Part shown: piece by piece, positions 1 through 10,186 of the stretch
Layout: the number at the start of each line of letters is the position of its first letter
How positions within the stretch are numbered: the stretch's first letter is position 1
NCBI GenBank assembly: GCA_012934845.2
Contig: WNNJ02002966.1
Location: 1 to 64,000 of the forward strand
DNA from: Pomphorhynchus laevis
Taxonomy: Eukaryota > Acanthocephala > Palaeacanthocephala > Echinorhynchida > Pomphorhynchidae
DNA length: 64,000 nt
Direction of reading: 5' to 3'
Notes under the pieces: generated by a model
What the model was told of the DNA's origin: nothing
Database searches by the model: none
What the model saw: only the letters and a program-made list of their open reading frames with translations
Program-made: the position numbers and the translations under genes

Positions 1-330
1 GTGTACGGAGAAAGCAGAAAATAAGGGTGGGTACGTGAAATGTAGGTCTGGGTCAGCAGCTGATGAGACCCACTCAGTCTGATTAGTAGCGTCCTACTGC
101 ATCAAGAATAGGAACAATACCTGTGAGGATAATGTCGTGCCACAATCAGAAGAATTTCAGCTCACAGATGTAATCAAGTTAAATTAAAAACATTCAATGC
201 AAGTGGCAGCATGAAAAATCAGTGATCCGGCTAGCGGATCAAACAACTAGGTAGGTTTCTAATAGATCCTTAGAATACGATCCCCTACCAAAAGCAATAT
301 ACAGAAATGTATATCTACACCACTGGAGCA

Positions 331-397
331 GCCAGCTTAGTGGATGTAGCGTTGAATCGCGATACAGACGTCCTGAGTTCTAATCCGATCAGCACCA
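331..397 (+). promoter_or_regulatory. tRNA-like Pol III promoter boxes in each satellite unit
   Basis: An A-box-like AGCTTAGTGG (334-343) is followed about 30 bp later by a B-box-like GAGTTCTAATCC (375-386) and then by GCACCA. Array B has the better B box, GAGTTCAAATCC. Order and spacing match an internal RNA polymerase III promoter of tRNA type. This suggests the unit descends from a tRNA-derived SINE. Transcription is inferred only. Confidence 0.55.
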
Positions 398-450
398 GTG
401 TACGGAGAAAGCAGAAAATAAGGGTCGAAATGTGAAATGTAGGTCTGGGT

Positions 451-496
451 CAGCAGCTGATGAGACCCACCCAGACTGATTAGTAGCGTCCTGCTG
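451..496 (+). ncRNA. Degenerate hammerhead-like motif of the 397-bp satellite
   Basis: CAGCAG (451-456) and CTGCTG (491-496) can pair as stem I. They enclose CTGATGA (457-463) and a GTC site (488-490), as in type I hammerheads. The expected GAAA box is missing: the sequence there reads GATTA. Self-cleavage is therefore doubtful as written. The motif recurs in every unit of arrays A and B. An alternative 8-bp hairpin, GTCTGGGT with ACCCAGAC, spans the same region. Confidence 0.4.
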
Positions 497-1877
497 TATC
501 AAGAATAGGAACAATACCTGTGAGGATAATGTCGTGCCACAATCAGAAGAATTTCAGCTCACAGATGTAATCAAGTTAAATTAAAAACATTCAATGCAAG
601 TGGCAGCATGAAAAATCAGTGATCCGGCTAGCGGATCAAACAACTAGGTAGGTTTCTAATAGATCCTTAGAATACGATCCCCTACCAAAAGCAATATACA
701 GAAATGTATATCTACACCACTGGAGCAGCCAGCTTAGTGGATGTAGCGTTGAATCGCGATACAGACGTCCTGAGTTCTAATCCGATCAGCACCAGTGTAC
801 GGAGAAAGCAGAAAATAAGGGTCGAAACGTGAAATGTAGGTCTGGGTCAGCAGCTGATGAGACCCACCCAGACTGATTAGTAGCGTCCTGCTGTATCAAG
901 AATAGGAACAATACCTGTGAGGATAATGTCGTGCCACAATCAGAAGAATTTCAGCTCACAGATGTAATCAAGTTAAATTAAAAACATTCAATGCAAGTGG
1001 CAGCATGAAAAATCAGTGATCCGGCTAGCGGATCAAACAACTAGGTAGGTTTCTAATAGATCGTTAGAATACGATCCCCTACCAAAAGCAATATACAGAA
1101 ATGTATATCTACACCACTGGAGCAGCCAGCTTAGTGGATGTAGCGTTGAATCGCGATACAGACGTCCTGAGTTCTAATCCGATCAGCACCAGTGTACGGA
1201 GAAAGCAGAAAATAAGGGTCGAAACGTGAAATGTAGGTCTGGGTCAGCAGCTGATGAGACCCACCCAGACTGATTAGTAGCGTCCTGCTGTATCAAGAAT
1301 AGGAACAATACCTGTGAGGATAATGTCGTGCCACAATCAGAAGAATTTCAGCTCACAGATGTAATCAAGTTAAATTAAAAACATTCAATGCAAGTGGCAG
1401 CATGAAAAATCAGTGATCCGGCTAGCGGATCAAACAACTAGGTAGGTTTCTAATAGATCGTTAGAATACGATGCCTTACCAAAAATAATATACAGAAATG
1501 TATATCTGCACTATTGGAGCAGCCAGCCAAGTGGATGTTGAGTTGAATCGCGATACAGACGTACTGAGTTCAAATCAGTGCCAGTGTACGGAGTAAGCAG
1601 ATAATTAGGGTCGATACGTGAAATGTAGGTCTGGGTCAGCAGCTGATGAGACCCACCCAGACTGATTAGTAGCGTCCTGCTGTATCAAGAATAGGAACAA
1701 TACCTGTGAGGATAATGTCGTGCTACAATCAGAAGAATTTCAGCTCACAGATGTAATCAAGTTAAATTAAAAACATTCAATGCAAGTGGCAGCATGAAAA
1801 ATCAGTGATCCGGCTAGCGGATCAAACAACTAGGTAGGTTTCTAATAGATCGTTAGAATACGATCCCCTACCAAAAT

Positions 1878-2053
1878 AGCTACGTAGCTGCTTTTTCTTG
1901 AAAAATACTTCTTCTGCCTTCGCTGTCAGACGAAGTGATATCGCGTGTGATTCTGAGTAGATAAAATCGACACGGAAGACACGTAGCTATGTGGGAAATT
2001 AGCTGTGATGTCAGAAGATGTAGAAACAAGCAAAAAGGAGAGTGTCGCGGTAA
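1878..2053. other. Junction between satellite and retroelement relic
   Basis: This is non-repetitive sequence with no supported gene. It contains two TAGCTACGTAGC / CACGTAGCTATG-type partial palindromes near its ends. Confidence 0.5.
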
Positions 2054-2545
2054 CTACCAACGACTAGGAATGTCTGCCGGATTTTTATCCGTTGATATCC
2101 ATTGTATAGGAGTACCATGCAATTCCTGTAGGAAAAGATTCCCCATTGGAACCGTTTTCGCTCTCCCTTTGAGGACTGAGTAATACACCCCGATGTTATC
2201 GGTATATATCTCAGCGTCTGGGTATAGTTGATGACCACACCAGGCGGCTAAGAGCTCAGCCTCAAAAATTGGAAGTTTATATGGTAAATCATATGTGTGT
2301 ACCTTCCCTTCTAAACCAACAATCCCAATTTGATTTTGGGTAGCATCCACGAAGATTTTTTCATGGCATGCTCTTTGTTGTTTAGGTAGAGTCAGGGGCT
2401 CCTTATCAATGAGCCACTCCAGAAACCAGGACTGCCATGGCTCATCCTGGTATAGGAGCTTGTGCGCAGTGGAAAAGAAAGGTAGATAATAGTTTATCAG
2501 ACCTCTCAAACGCATTCCTTGGCGACTAGAGACTGGCGATTTCAA
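2054..2545 (-). mobile_element. Retroelement RNase H-domain relic, hepadnavirus/DIRS-like type
   Basis: A 163-residue open stretch reads like the connection plus RNase H part of a reverse-transcribing element. It has FVDAT (first catalytic Asp), AELLAAW (Glu), YTDN (second Asp) and a final NPADIPSR. This layout, especially DAT, the AELLAA stretch, TDN and NPADxPSR, is closest to hepadnavirus polymerase and DIRS-like RNase H rather than to Ty3/gypsy. Only this part is present, between satellite and duplicated AT-rich DNA. It is a truncated fossil of uncertain family. Confidence 0.55.
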
Positions 2546-2589
2546 AATTCCCAGAGAAATAATTTACAAGCACCATAAATTAATTATTT

Positions 2590-5318
2590 ATTATTTAATT
2601 ACCTATTTTATTTAGCATTGTTTTTAATTTATAAATAGTATAAAAACGTAGACTCAGTTATCTGATCTGATTTCTACTTCTGTTAGGCAAATTGTTAATC
2701 CATAACGTGGAAATTAAGTTACATTAGGTGTAACTATGTGATGCATTTTAGTGCTTGATGATTATATAACAATTATATAATGTTAATGTCGTGCTACAAC
2801 CATTAAAATTTCAGTTCACAATTGCAATCAAGTCAAAAAATGCATAATTATCTTATAATATTATAAAATTGTAGTTAATTATTAATAATTTGTAAACTAT
2901 ATAAAACATTTATAAAACAAGTCGTGATTAATATTTTTAAGATAAATTAAATATAATTAAATCTTTTATTGAGCGAATTATATAAAAGTTAAATTATTGA
3001 TTTATTCTTATATTTTTAACATGTGTAGTGGTCGACAGAGTTATAAATCCATTTACAGCATTAAATTATTAAAATTAAATTATTTTGATAAAATTCGTTA
3101 TAACCGACTATTGTTACTATTGTCGTTTTAACGGTATTGTAATTACATTAAAACAGTTATTTTAACATAGGTATTTAACATATCATGTAATTAAATTAAG
3201 TTATTATCTCTTTCTGTTTATTTATTTTTAATCTTTCAAAAAAATTCGTAATTTGAGATAATTCAATACCAAAATTGTATAGAATAAACATTTTTAAAAT
3301 CATGCGCTTGTTTTAGTTTTTTCATAATTCAATAAATTGTTAATACATAATAATATGCATTATTTAATTAATACATATTTTTACAAATTAATATTAAATT
3401 GTATTAATTAATAAAAAATTTCTGATGCGATTAAAAATATAGATAATTTACAATAAATTGAGAAATATTCCAGCATATTAAATTTTCGTAAAATTTGTAT
3501 ATTTTACTAAAGTATTATATCAATCAAATTTGATTATTTTGCAATATTATCAAGTACATAGAAATAAAATAGTTAATTAATAACTACAACTGATGGTAAT
3601 CGCAATTAATTGGAATCATTCAATAAATTAAATCATTCACGATTTAATTTGATATTTATTATAATCGAATACAAGATAATAAGAAAATACGACATATCAG
3701 ATAAAAACATAAAAGGTCAATAAAGGCTTCACTTTAATAGATACATGACAATAATCAAATAATCACAAACTGATCGTCGGTTACATAAACGTCGTTGACT
3801 TGAACATATTTCGAGAGATAAGCAAATTTTTCTTGCAACGTTTTCGGTATATTATATATATAGAATAGAATATAATTTATTTAGAGTAATTAAATAATTA
3901 CATATTTAACATAATTACATAATAATATTGGCTATCAAATACAAATACTTAATTTTATTAATTTATAATTCATTGATCTATAGTTTTATTAATATTAATT
4001 TTATTTAGGAATTTATATTTATTACGATGAATATTATATTATATTTATTATAATGAATTTATATTCATTAATTTATCTAAATTAAGATTATATCAATATT
4101 ATTCATTAAGTTTATATTTAAGATATTTCCTCTACAGACTGTAGTCTGTAGAGGATAATTTTAGTCCTCTACAGATTACAGTCTGTAAAGGAAATTTAGC
4201 AATATTTTGTTAAATATTTTAAATATTTTGTCATATTAAAGTTTTAATATGCATAATTGCAAATTGTATTGATTACTATGATATCAAAAATAGTAATTGC
4301 AAATTGGTAATTGATAAACTGTTCTATTTGTATTGAATGCCTACAGCCTCATTACATTTTTCGAATACTAATTTATTTTACATATTGACATCATGCATTT
4401 ATTCATTACTTCGAGCATGTACTACATGTTCAAAATGCTTTTTAAATTTAAATAATTTGACATCTTATCTATGTAGATTAACTGGAACCGATCAGTTATC
4501 AAATTATTTTTAGTGGTCTATTTTAACATTAATTTATTTAATTTTTAATTTTAACGAAATCTAATTGAATGTAATTGATTTGCAATAAAACCGTTAATTC
4601 CCGTAATTACTGTAAGGATGATGTCAAAAATAGTAACTGCACAATTTATTTCTGATAATAAAGCAAAAATAATAAATAATATCTTTTATGTTTATAATTG
4701 CTTTCGTATCAAAACTAATTTTAGACACAAATGTTTATGATGTTCACATCAATACCTAAAAAAATGAAAACTTTTTTATACTCTGCCACATCTTCGAGTC
4801 GTCTTGAAGAATACGTGGCTGACGAAAGCTTGTCTGATTTAAAGGTTTCCTGCATCTTAATTATAATAAAGTTTATTTTTATCGTTTATTCCCCTAAATT
4901 AATTCCCGTTTATTCTTTAAATTACTTTATTTATGTGAGATTTTCAATATAATTTATATTCATATTATTTTAAAATTTAAATGTCATATTTTATTTTTTT
5001 AAAGTAATATTTTTCAGATTAAAATTTTAGTATTTGATCTTTTAAAGTTCTTTATTCTTAGTGTATGAATTTAAATGTTTATCGTCTTTTAGTACGAAAA
5101 GATGTCAATCGATAACACGATTATTAATATAAATATTAATAATTAATTATTAATAATTAATTTAAAATATTAAATAATCAACCGAATTGGTATAATATCA
5201 AACAAAATTTTTTAGATTTATTGAGTTCAAAGTATGCATACGATTAGCTTTTAAAATCAGTGCAAATGCATGATCTGCGCTACAAAATTATTTTATTTTT
5301 AGACGAAATTAATTTCAT
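2590..5318. repeat. Imperfect tandem duplication, copy 1
   Basis: Blocks 2590-3029, 3195-3886 and about 5130-5318 recur nearly unchanged at 6022-6461, 6526-7217 and about 7660-7894. Between blocks the copies differ by replacement or loss; for instance the 4.0-5.1 kb part and its hairpins are absent from copy 2. The DNA is very AT-rich. It includes a short eroded relative of the 397-bp satellite (about 2780-2840). No gene is supported here; an open stretch at 4731-4952 looks accidental. Confidence 0.9.
4126..4194. repeat. Double perfect hairpin (possible cruciform)
   Basis: 4128-4155 is an inverted repeat with 13-bp arms (TCCTCTACAGACT) and a 2-nt GT loop. A second, imperfect one lies at 4165-4192, and the two also pair with each other as an 18-bp outer inverted repeat with one mismatch. 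It stands out from the surrounding AT-only sequence and is absent from duplication copy 2. It could be a foldback MITE remnant. Confidence 0.85.
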
Positions 5319-6018
5319 CTAAAAATCTGGGCAGCACACAAAACCCAATTCTATCGTCGTATTCAAGTTCGCTTTTGTGACACATTTTCTTTATTTGGCT
5401 TGCACGAATATAGTGCGTATCAAATCTAGATTGACACTTATCCACTGTTTTATTGTATATCTCTCCATTAGTTTTACAAAATTTCTCAAGTATTTCTTCT
5501 GTGTGCATGTTTTTCGGTTTTTTTGATTTAACGTTGTCAAATGTCTTGCGTACGCATACCTTAATTGCATAATTGAATTGCATACCCTTACTCTCACAAT
5601 ATTCTCTCACAAACCTAATTTTATCGTTGTTTAAGTTCATGTTAAGTAAAGCTTTTTGATAATCGGTCATTTCATGTGGGCAAAAGTTTAAATGCTCGAG
5701 GTATATTCGCCTACCGTTAATACAAGCTATCTTCATCTGTTCTATTTCAAATGGTTTATAGAAATTTATATAATTTATTTCTTCAGGGTACCTTGTACAT
5801 TCTTCCTTAATTGGATCATAGTCCAATCCAATTGCAATACATGATCTTAGCTGGTAAAGTTGAAATCTGTCATTTTCCGTTCTTTTGATAAGCTCCTTTT
5901 TATATTCTGATGTTTTATTTATCAACACCGATTTAATTTTATTTTCTTTCCTTGATATACAAACCCTCAGTTGCTTCGAATAATCTAAATTGTGTTCGAA
6001 GCAGTGTGATCTCAACAT
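5299..6018 (-). CDS. Six-fold Cys-pair repeat protein (fragment?), function unknown
   Basis: This is a 239-residue uninterrupted ORF. Cysteine pairs lie at residues 6/20, 60/74, 99/113, 141/155, 181/195 and 213/227. Every pair has exactly 13 residues between and an aromatic (Y or F) seven after the first Cys, giving C-X6-[YF]-X6-C six times. First cysteines are 32-54 residues apart and linkers are Lys/Glu/Asn-rich. All 12 cysteines belong to pairs, which suggests six small disulfide or metal-bound hairpins. I do not recognise the family. No signal peptide is visible: the ORF opens four bases from a duplication junction, so an upstream exon may be lost. The last seven codons lie in duplicated sequence, and the second copy lacks the gene. 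Conserved spacing in AT-rich DNA argues for real coding. Confidence 0.65.
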   Translation of the reverse strand: MLRSHCFEHNLDYSKQLRVCISRKENKIKSVLINKTSEYKKELIKRTENDRFQLYQLRSCIAIGLDYDPIKEECTRYPEEINYINFYKPFEIEQMKIACINGRRIYLEHLNFCPHEMTDYQKALLNMNLNNDKIRFVREYCESKGMQFNYAIKVCVRKTFDNVKSKKPKNMHTEEILEKFCKTNGEIYNKTVDKCQSRFDTHYIRASQIKKMCHKSELEYDDRIGFCVLPRFLDEINFV

Positions 6019-6021
6019 TAT

Positions 6022-7894
6022 ATTATTTAATTACCTATTTTATTTAGCATTGTTTTTAATTTATAAATAGTATAAAAACGTAGACTCAGTTATCTGATCT
6101 GATTTCTACTTCTGTTAGGCAAATTGTTAATCCATAACGTGGAAATTAAGTTACATTAGGTGTAACTATGTGATGCATTTTAGTGCTTGATGATTATATA
6201 ACAATTATATAATGTTAATGTCGTGCTACAACCATTAAAATTTCAGTTCACAATTGCAATCAAGTCAAAAAATGCATAATTATCTTATAATATTATAAAA
6301 TTGTAGTTAATTATTAATAATTTGTAAACTATATAAAACATTTATAAAACAAGTCGTGATTAATATTTTTAAGATAAATTAAATATAATTAAATCTTTTA
6401 TTGAGCGAATTATATAAAAGTTAAATTATTGATTTATTCTTATATTTTTAACATGTGTAGTATATATATATTCTAACATAATTATATTATTAACATTATA
6501 TTATCATCATTATATTCTTAACATAATTAAGTTATTATCTCTTTCTGTTTATTTATTTTTAATCTTTCAAAAAAATTCGTAATTTGAGATAATTCAATAC
6601 CAAAATTGTATAGAATAAACATTTTTAAAATCATGCGCTTGTTTTAGTTTTTTCATAATTCAATAAATTGTTAATACATAATAATATGCATTATTTAATT
6701 AATACATATTTTTACAAATTAATATTAAATTGTATTAATTAATAAAAAATTTCTGATGCGATTAAAAATATAGATAATTTACAATAAATTGAGAAATATT
6801 CCAGCATATTAAATTTTCGTAAAATTTGTATATTTTACTAAAGTATTATATCAATCAAATTTGATTATTTTGCAATATTATCAAGTACATAGAAATAAAA
6901 TAGTTAATTAATAACTACAACTGATGGTAATCGCAATTAATTGGAATCATTCAATAAATTAAATCATTCACGATTTAATTTGATATTTATTATAACCGAA
7001 TACAAGATAATAAGAAAATACGACATATCAGATAAAAACATAAAAGGTCAATAAAGGCTTCACTTTAATAGATACATGACAATAATCAAATAATCACAAA
7101 CTGATCGTCGGTTACATAAACGTCGTTGACTTGAACATATTTCGAGAGATAAGCAAATTTTTCTTGCAACGTTTTCGGTATATTATATATATAGAATATA
7201 ATATAATTTATTTAGAGTTTATTCACATTTTGTTCAATTTATTCACAGTTTTGAGCAAATCAGTCTACGCAAGTACGGCCAGCCTTAGCAGAGATGCAAT
7301 TTCAACATATTGAGTTTTTACTGTTTTAGGAACAGCAGCGTGAAGAAGTAGACATTACTCGGTTGGATGTTCTTGAAATAGTTTTGCTTGCATTCATTTG
7401 CTCCATCTGTCGCAATTGTCGTTTGTGTCTTCCTTAGTTATATGTCGTGTGTGTCTTCCTTAGTCTTCTGTACGTATTTTAGATTGTAAGAATTTTAATA
7501 ACCAAGACTTTTTAACTCTATTGGCTATATATAATCGCCAGTATGATTTTGCCAATTGACCATGATTTGTAAAGAGTCCAATCGTTCCCATACCAGCAGA
7601 ATTCCCAAAAACAAGCATAATAAATGCTTATCTAATAACATAATAAATCTGTAATTATTAATAATTAATTTAAAATATTAATAATTAATTATTAATAATT
7701 AATTTAAAATATTAATAATTAATTATTAATAATTAATTTAAAATATTAAATAATCAACCGAATTGGTATAATATCAAACAAAATTTTTTAGATTTATTGA
7801 GTTCAAAGTATGCATACGATTAGCTTTTAAAATCAGTGCAAATGCATGATCTGCGCTACAAAATAATTTTATTTTTAGACGAAATTAATTTCAT
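6022..7894. repeat. Imperfect tandem duplication, copy 2
   Basis: Near-exact copies of 2590-3029 and 3195-3886 (constant 3331-bp offset over the second block, so no net indel) are followed by unrelated sequence at about 7218-7650. The last block matches about 5130-5318, including an expanded TTAATAATTAATT tract. Similarity stops at 7894, inside the equivalent of the last codons of the Cys-repeat ORF. No gene is supported in this copy. Confidence 0.9.
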
Positions 7895-9127
7895 TAATTT
7901 TTTCATTTTATTAATTTGTTTTAATAAAATTTCACACAAAATATAGAAAAACCTTAATTACAAGTAAATAATAATATATTATTTTCCAAAAAAAATTCAA
8001 GTGAAACATGTATTTCACTAGCACTCAACTCACATAGATGTTTTTCTTTATATAGTTCGCTACTATAATATCGATTTTTACCAATCTATATCCAATAATA
8101 TAGAAAGCAGAAAAATGCTAGACAAGTGCAACTAAACTACATAATCTTGCCAACATTTGTTATTTGCTCGAAAGTATTGATATTTTATCTTGACGATAAA
8201 ACACATCTATCAAACAGACGCTTGTAGCACCAACATATTTTATTGTAGCAAAACTGATCATTTTTAATCGCTAACTTGATGTGATAGTTTTGGTAATTTC
8301 TCCTTTCTTAATATTGAAAAGCAAAATATTACAGTTATATAGATTTTTATATTTTATTATATTTTATAAATTATAAATTAATTTAGTTTTATTAATCACA
8401 AACATTTTATTTGTTAAAAAATATACGACTTGCCGTTGAGGTGTCCGCAGGAGCAGCCATATATAACGAAGAAGCATCTAGCATTGAAGAGTAATTCCTT
8501 TTTCCATAACGAGAACGCTAGATAATTAAAACTTTATAATTAATGAAATATTTCTCAGCGTTATAGAGGGTTGAATACTGTAATTTATAAATTTAAGGAG
8601 AAGGGGATAAACGGTTTAATTTAAGTTAGCTTTTTAACAAATCTTGAAAATATAAGTTTTGAAAATGCAACTTTATAAAATTACATTATTCAACTGCAGA
8701 GATGACCTATTTAGCATGCGTTTATAGCGTGTTTAAATTTGACTTACATTAAATTTTTAAAGATCACTCACCTAAGATTATGTAAATTCAATTACATGCT
8801 TTTATGATCACCGCTGCTTATAATATAATAAATGTTATTCCATAAATCAGTTCAATTAAATGAACATATTATACCGAATAAAGATTATTAGTCACTAGGA
8901 GGAACTGCGATGTTATCAGATTTCGGACCCTATTCTTCGACCAAACATAGCAGCGAGGACATATATTTTAAAAAAGCTATTTAGTATCTCTAAATTGAAT
9001 AAATCACATTGCTTATATTGATTCAAATCGCCCAACTAAAGCTATACATATTTCGTACTATAAATAAATTTACAAATAGAAACATCATAATCTAAATAGA
9101 AGTTTCATAACTCCATATTTTAACGAA
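7895..9127. other. AT-rich intergenic DNA
   Basis: I see no gene. About 8885-8950 is an inverted copy of a roughly 110-bp dispersed repeat (also near 34.4, 34.8, 48.7, 51.7 and 52.6 kb). The rest is low-complexity. Confidence 0.6.
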
Positions 9128-10088
9128 TCAATATAAAGACAATTTACCATGTTTTAGAATAAAATTGGAGGTCATTAAGAGGTATTGATATGCTTTCAGA
9201 TTTTGAGCCCTTTCCTCAATCAGACAAAGGAGCACGGCTAAATACATGTACAGTTTAAAATCGGGGCACTTTTGAGACCAGGCAGGATGTCCCTCCCCGC
9301 AATCGGAGCACAAGGGAGGAGAAGTGTATTTAATCCCCGACTCTTGACTGTGACCCAAACCACATACGCCACAAGTTTTAGGTAAGTTACATCTAGAGGA
9401 CCAGTGCATCCAAGCTTGACACTGGTTGCAGTGAGGGTACGTTAAGTTGTCCATAGAGATAATCTCGAATTTTAGATTAAACCGCATAAAGGGGATTAGA
9501 TTAGACATTGACAAGATTTTTGCCTGCTCAATTGTTGCTGAGCTAAAACCAACAGGTACTGAATATCCACTCTTCCCTGAGAGTGGACGTAGAGAAAGCA
9601 ATTTGAATTTCGCCTTAAGGTTCGCGATATCTTCATCCTCCAAGTGGGTAGGTAGGTTTGACATTTTTAATGAAGCCATGATCGGCTTAACGTTTATTGA
9701 AGCTAGGCTTTTACAATTTCCGTTGAAGAACAAAACATACTCATCCAGAATATCCGGTGTAACAAAAGAAACTTTAATCTCAGATTCGAAGTAATTAACT
9801 GAGTGAACTATAATACGATTATCATATTTAGAGATAGAAACTTTTAGAAAAATTTTGAATAAATTGTTCTTTGCTTGTGGTTGAGTAAGCGTGATTATCG
9901 CAAGGTTATTTAGTTTGGGGATTGGGGGAGTAGCCCCGCACCACGAGAAAATTCAGAAACTCTACTGACCTTGTTTGTAGTTGATATTTTAGATTTACCT
10001 GAAATTCCTCCTGTTCTATCTCCATTATTGCTGGAAAACTGGTCAATTTTTGAAACTTTTTGAAGCTCCGACACGCACATTTCCTCAC
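9128..10088 (-). mobile_element. LINE ORF1 (gag-like, zinc-knuckle) fragment
   Basis: A 201-residue open block (9128-9733) holds tandem Cys/His knuckles: C-X2-C-X4-H-X4-C with the H in QAWMHW, then C-X2-C-X3-H, then C-X2-C-X4-H-X4-C. These are typical of ORF1 proteins of I/R1/Jockey-type LINEs. An N-terminal piece (9906-10088) lies upstream in another frame. The knuckle end is overrun by a dispersed repeat near 9150-9240. It is broken by at least one frame change and faces a related copy on the opposite strand at 10187. Confidence 0.7.
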
Positions 10089-10186
10089 TATTTAAACGGT
10101 GCCTTTGTTAAATCTGATCAAACAAAAAGAAGTAACAGGAACGATTACTGAAGCATATTCTGCAGCAACACAACTGAACGAAATTA

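Larger units (their letters stand above)
1..1877 (+). repeat. 397-bp tandem satellite array A (about 4.7 copies)
   Basis: Unit starts fall at 1, 398, 795, 1192 and 1584, giving periods of 397, 397, 397 and 392 bp. Copies 2 to 4 are almost identical; the fourth diverges at its 3' end. Each unit carries tRNA-like A and B boxes followed by a hammerhead-like motif, both listed separately. The same repeat returns at about 31600-33075 inside an intron. The array runs off the left edge, so its true size is unknown. Confidence 0.95.

Noticed and set aside
331-397. A functional tRNA gene in the satellite
   Set aside because: Boxes are present but no cloverleaf with acceptor and anticodon stems can be drawn; tRNA-derived only.
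426-466. Type II (stem II-open) hammerhead reading in the satellite: GGGTC-GAAA ... CTGATGA-GACCC
   Set aside because: The two boxes and a 5-bp stem II fit well, but no UH site gives pairing stems I and III in the 26 bases between them.
1-1877. CRISPR-like array
   Set aside because: The units are 397 bp long and nearly identical throughout, without short repeats and unique spacers; the genome is eukaryotic.
4731-4952. Possible coding exon (73 codons)
   Set aside because: No splice context or domain; second half is AT-driven hydrophobic sequence.
9447-9794. 115-residue plus-strand ORF
   Set aside because: Antisense shadow of the LINE ORF1 with zinc knuckles.
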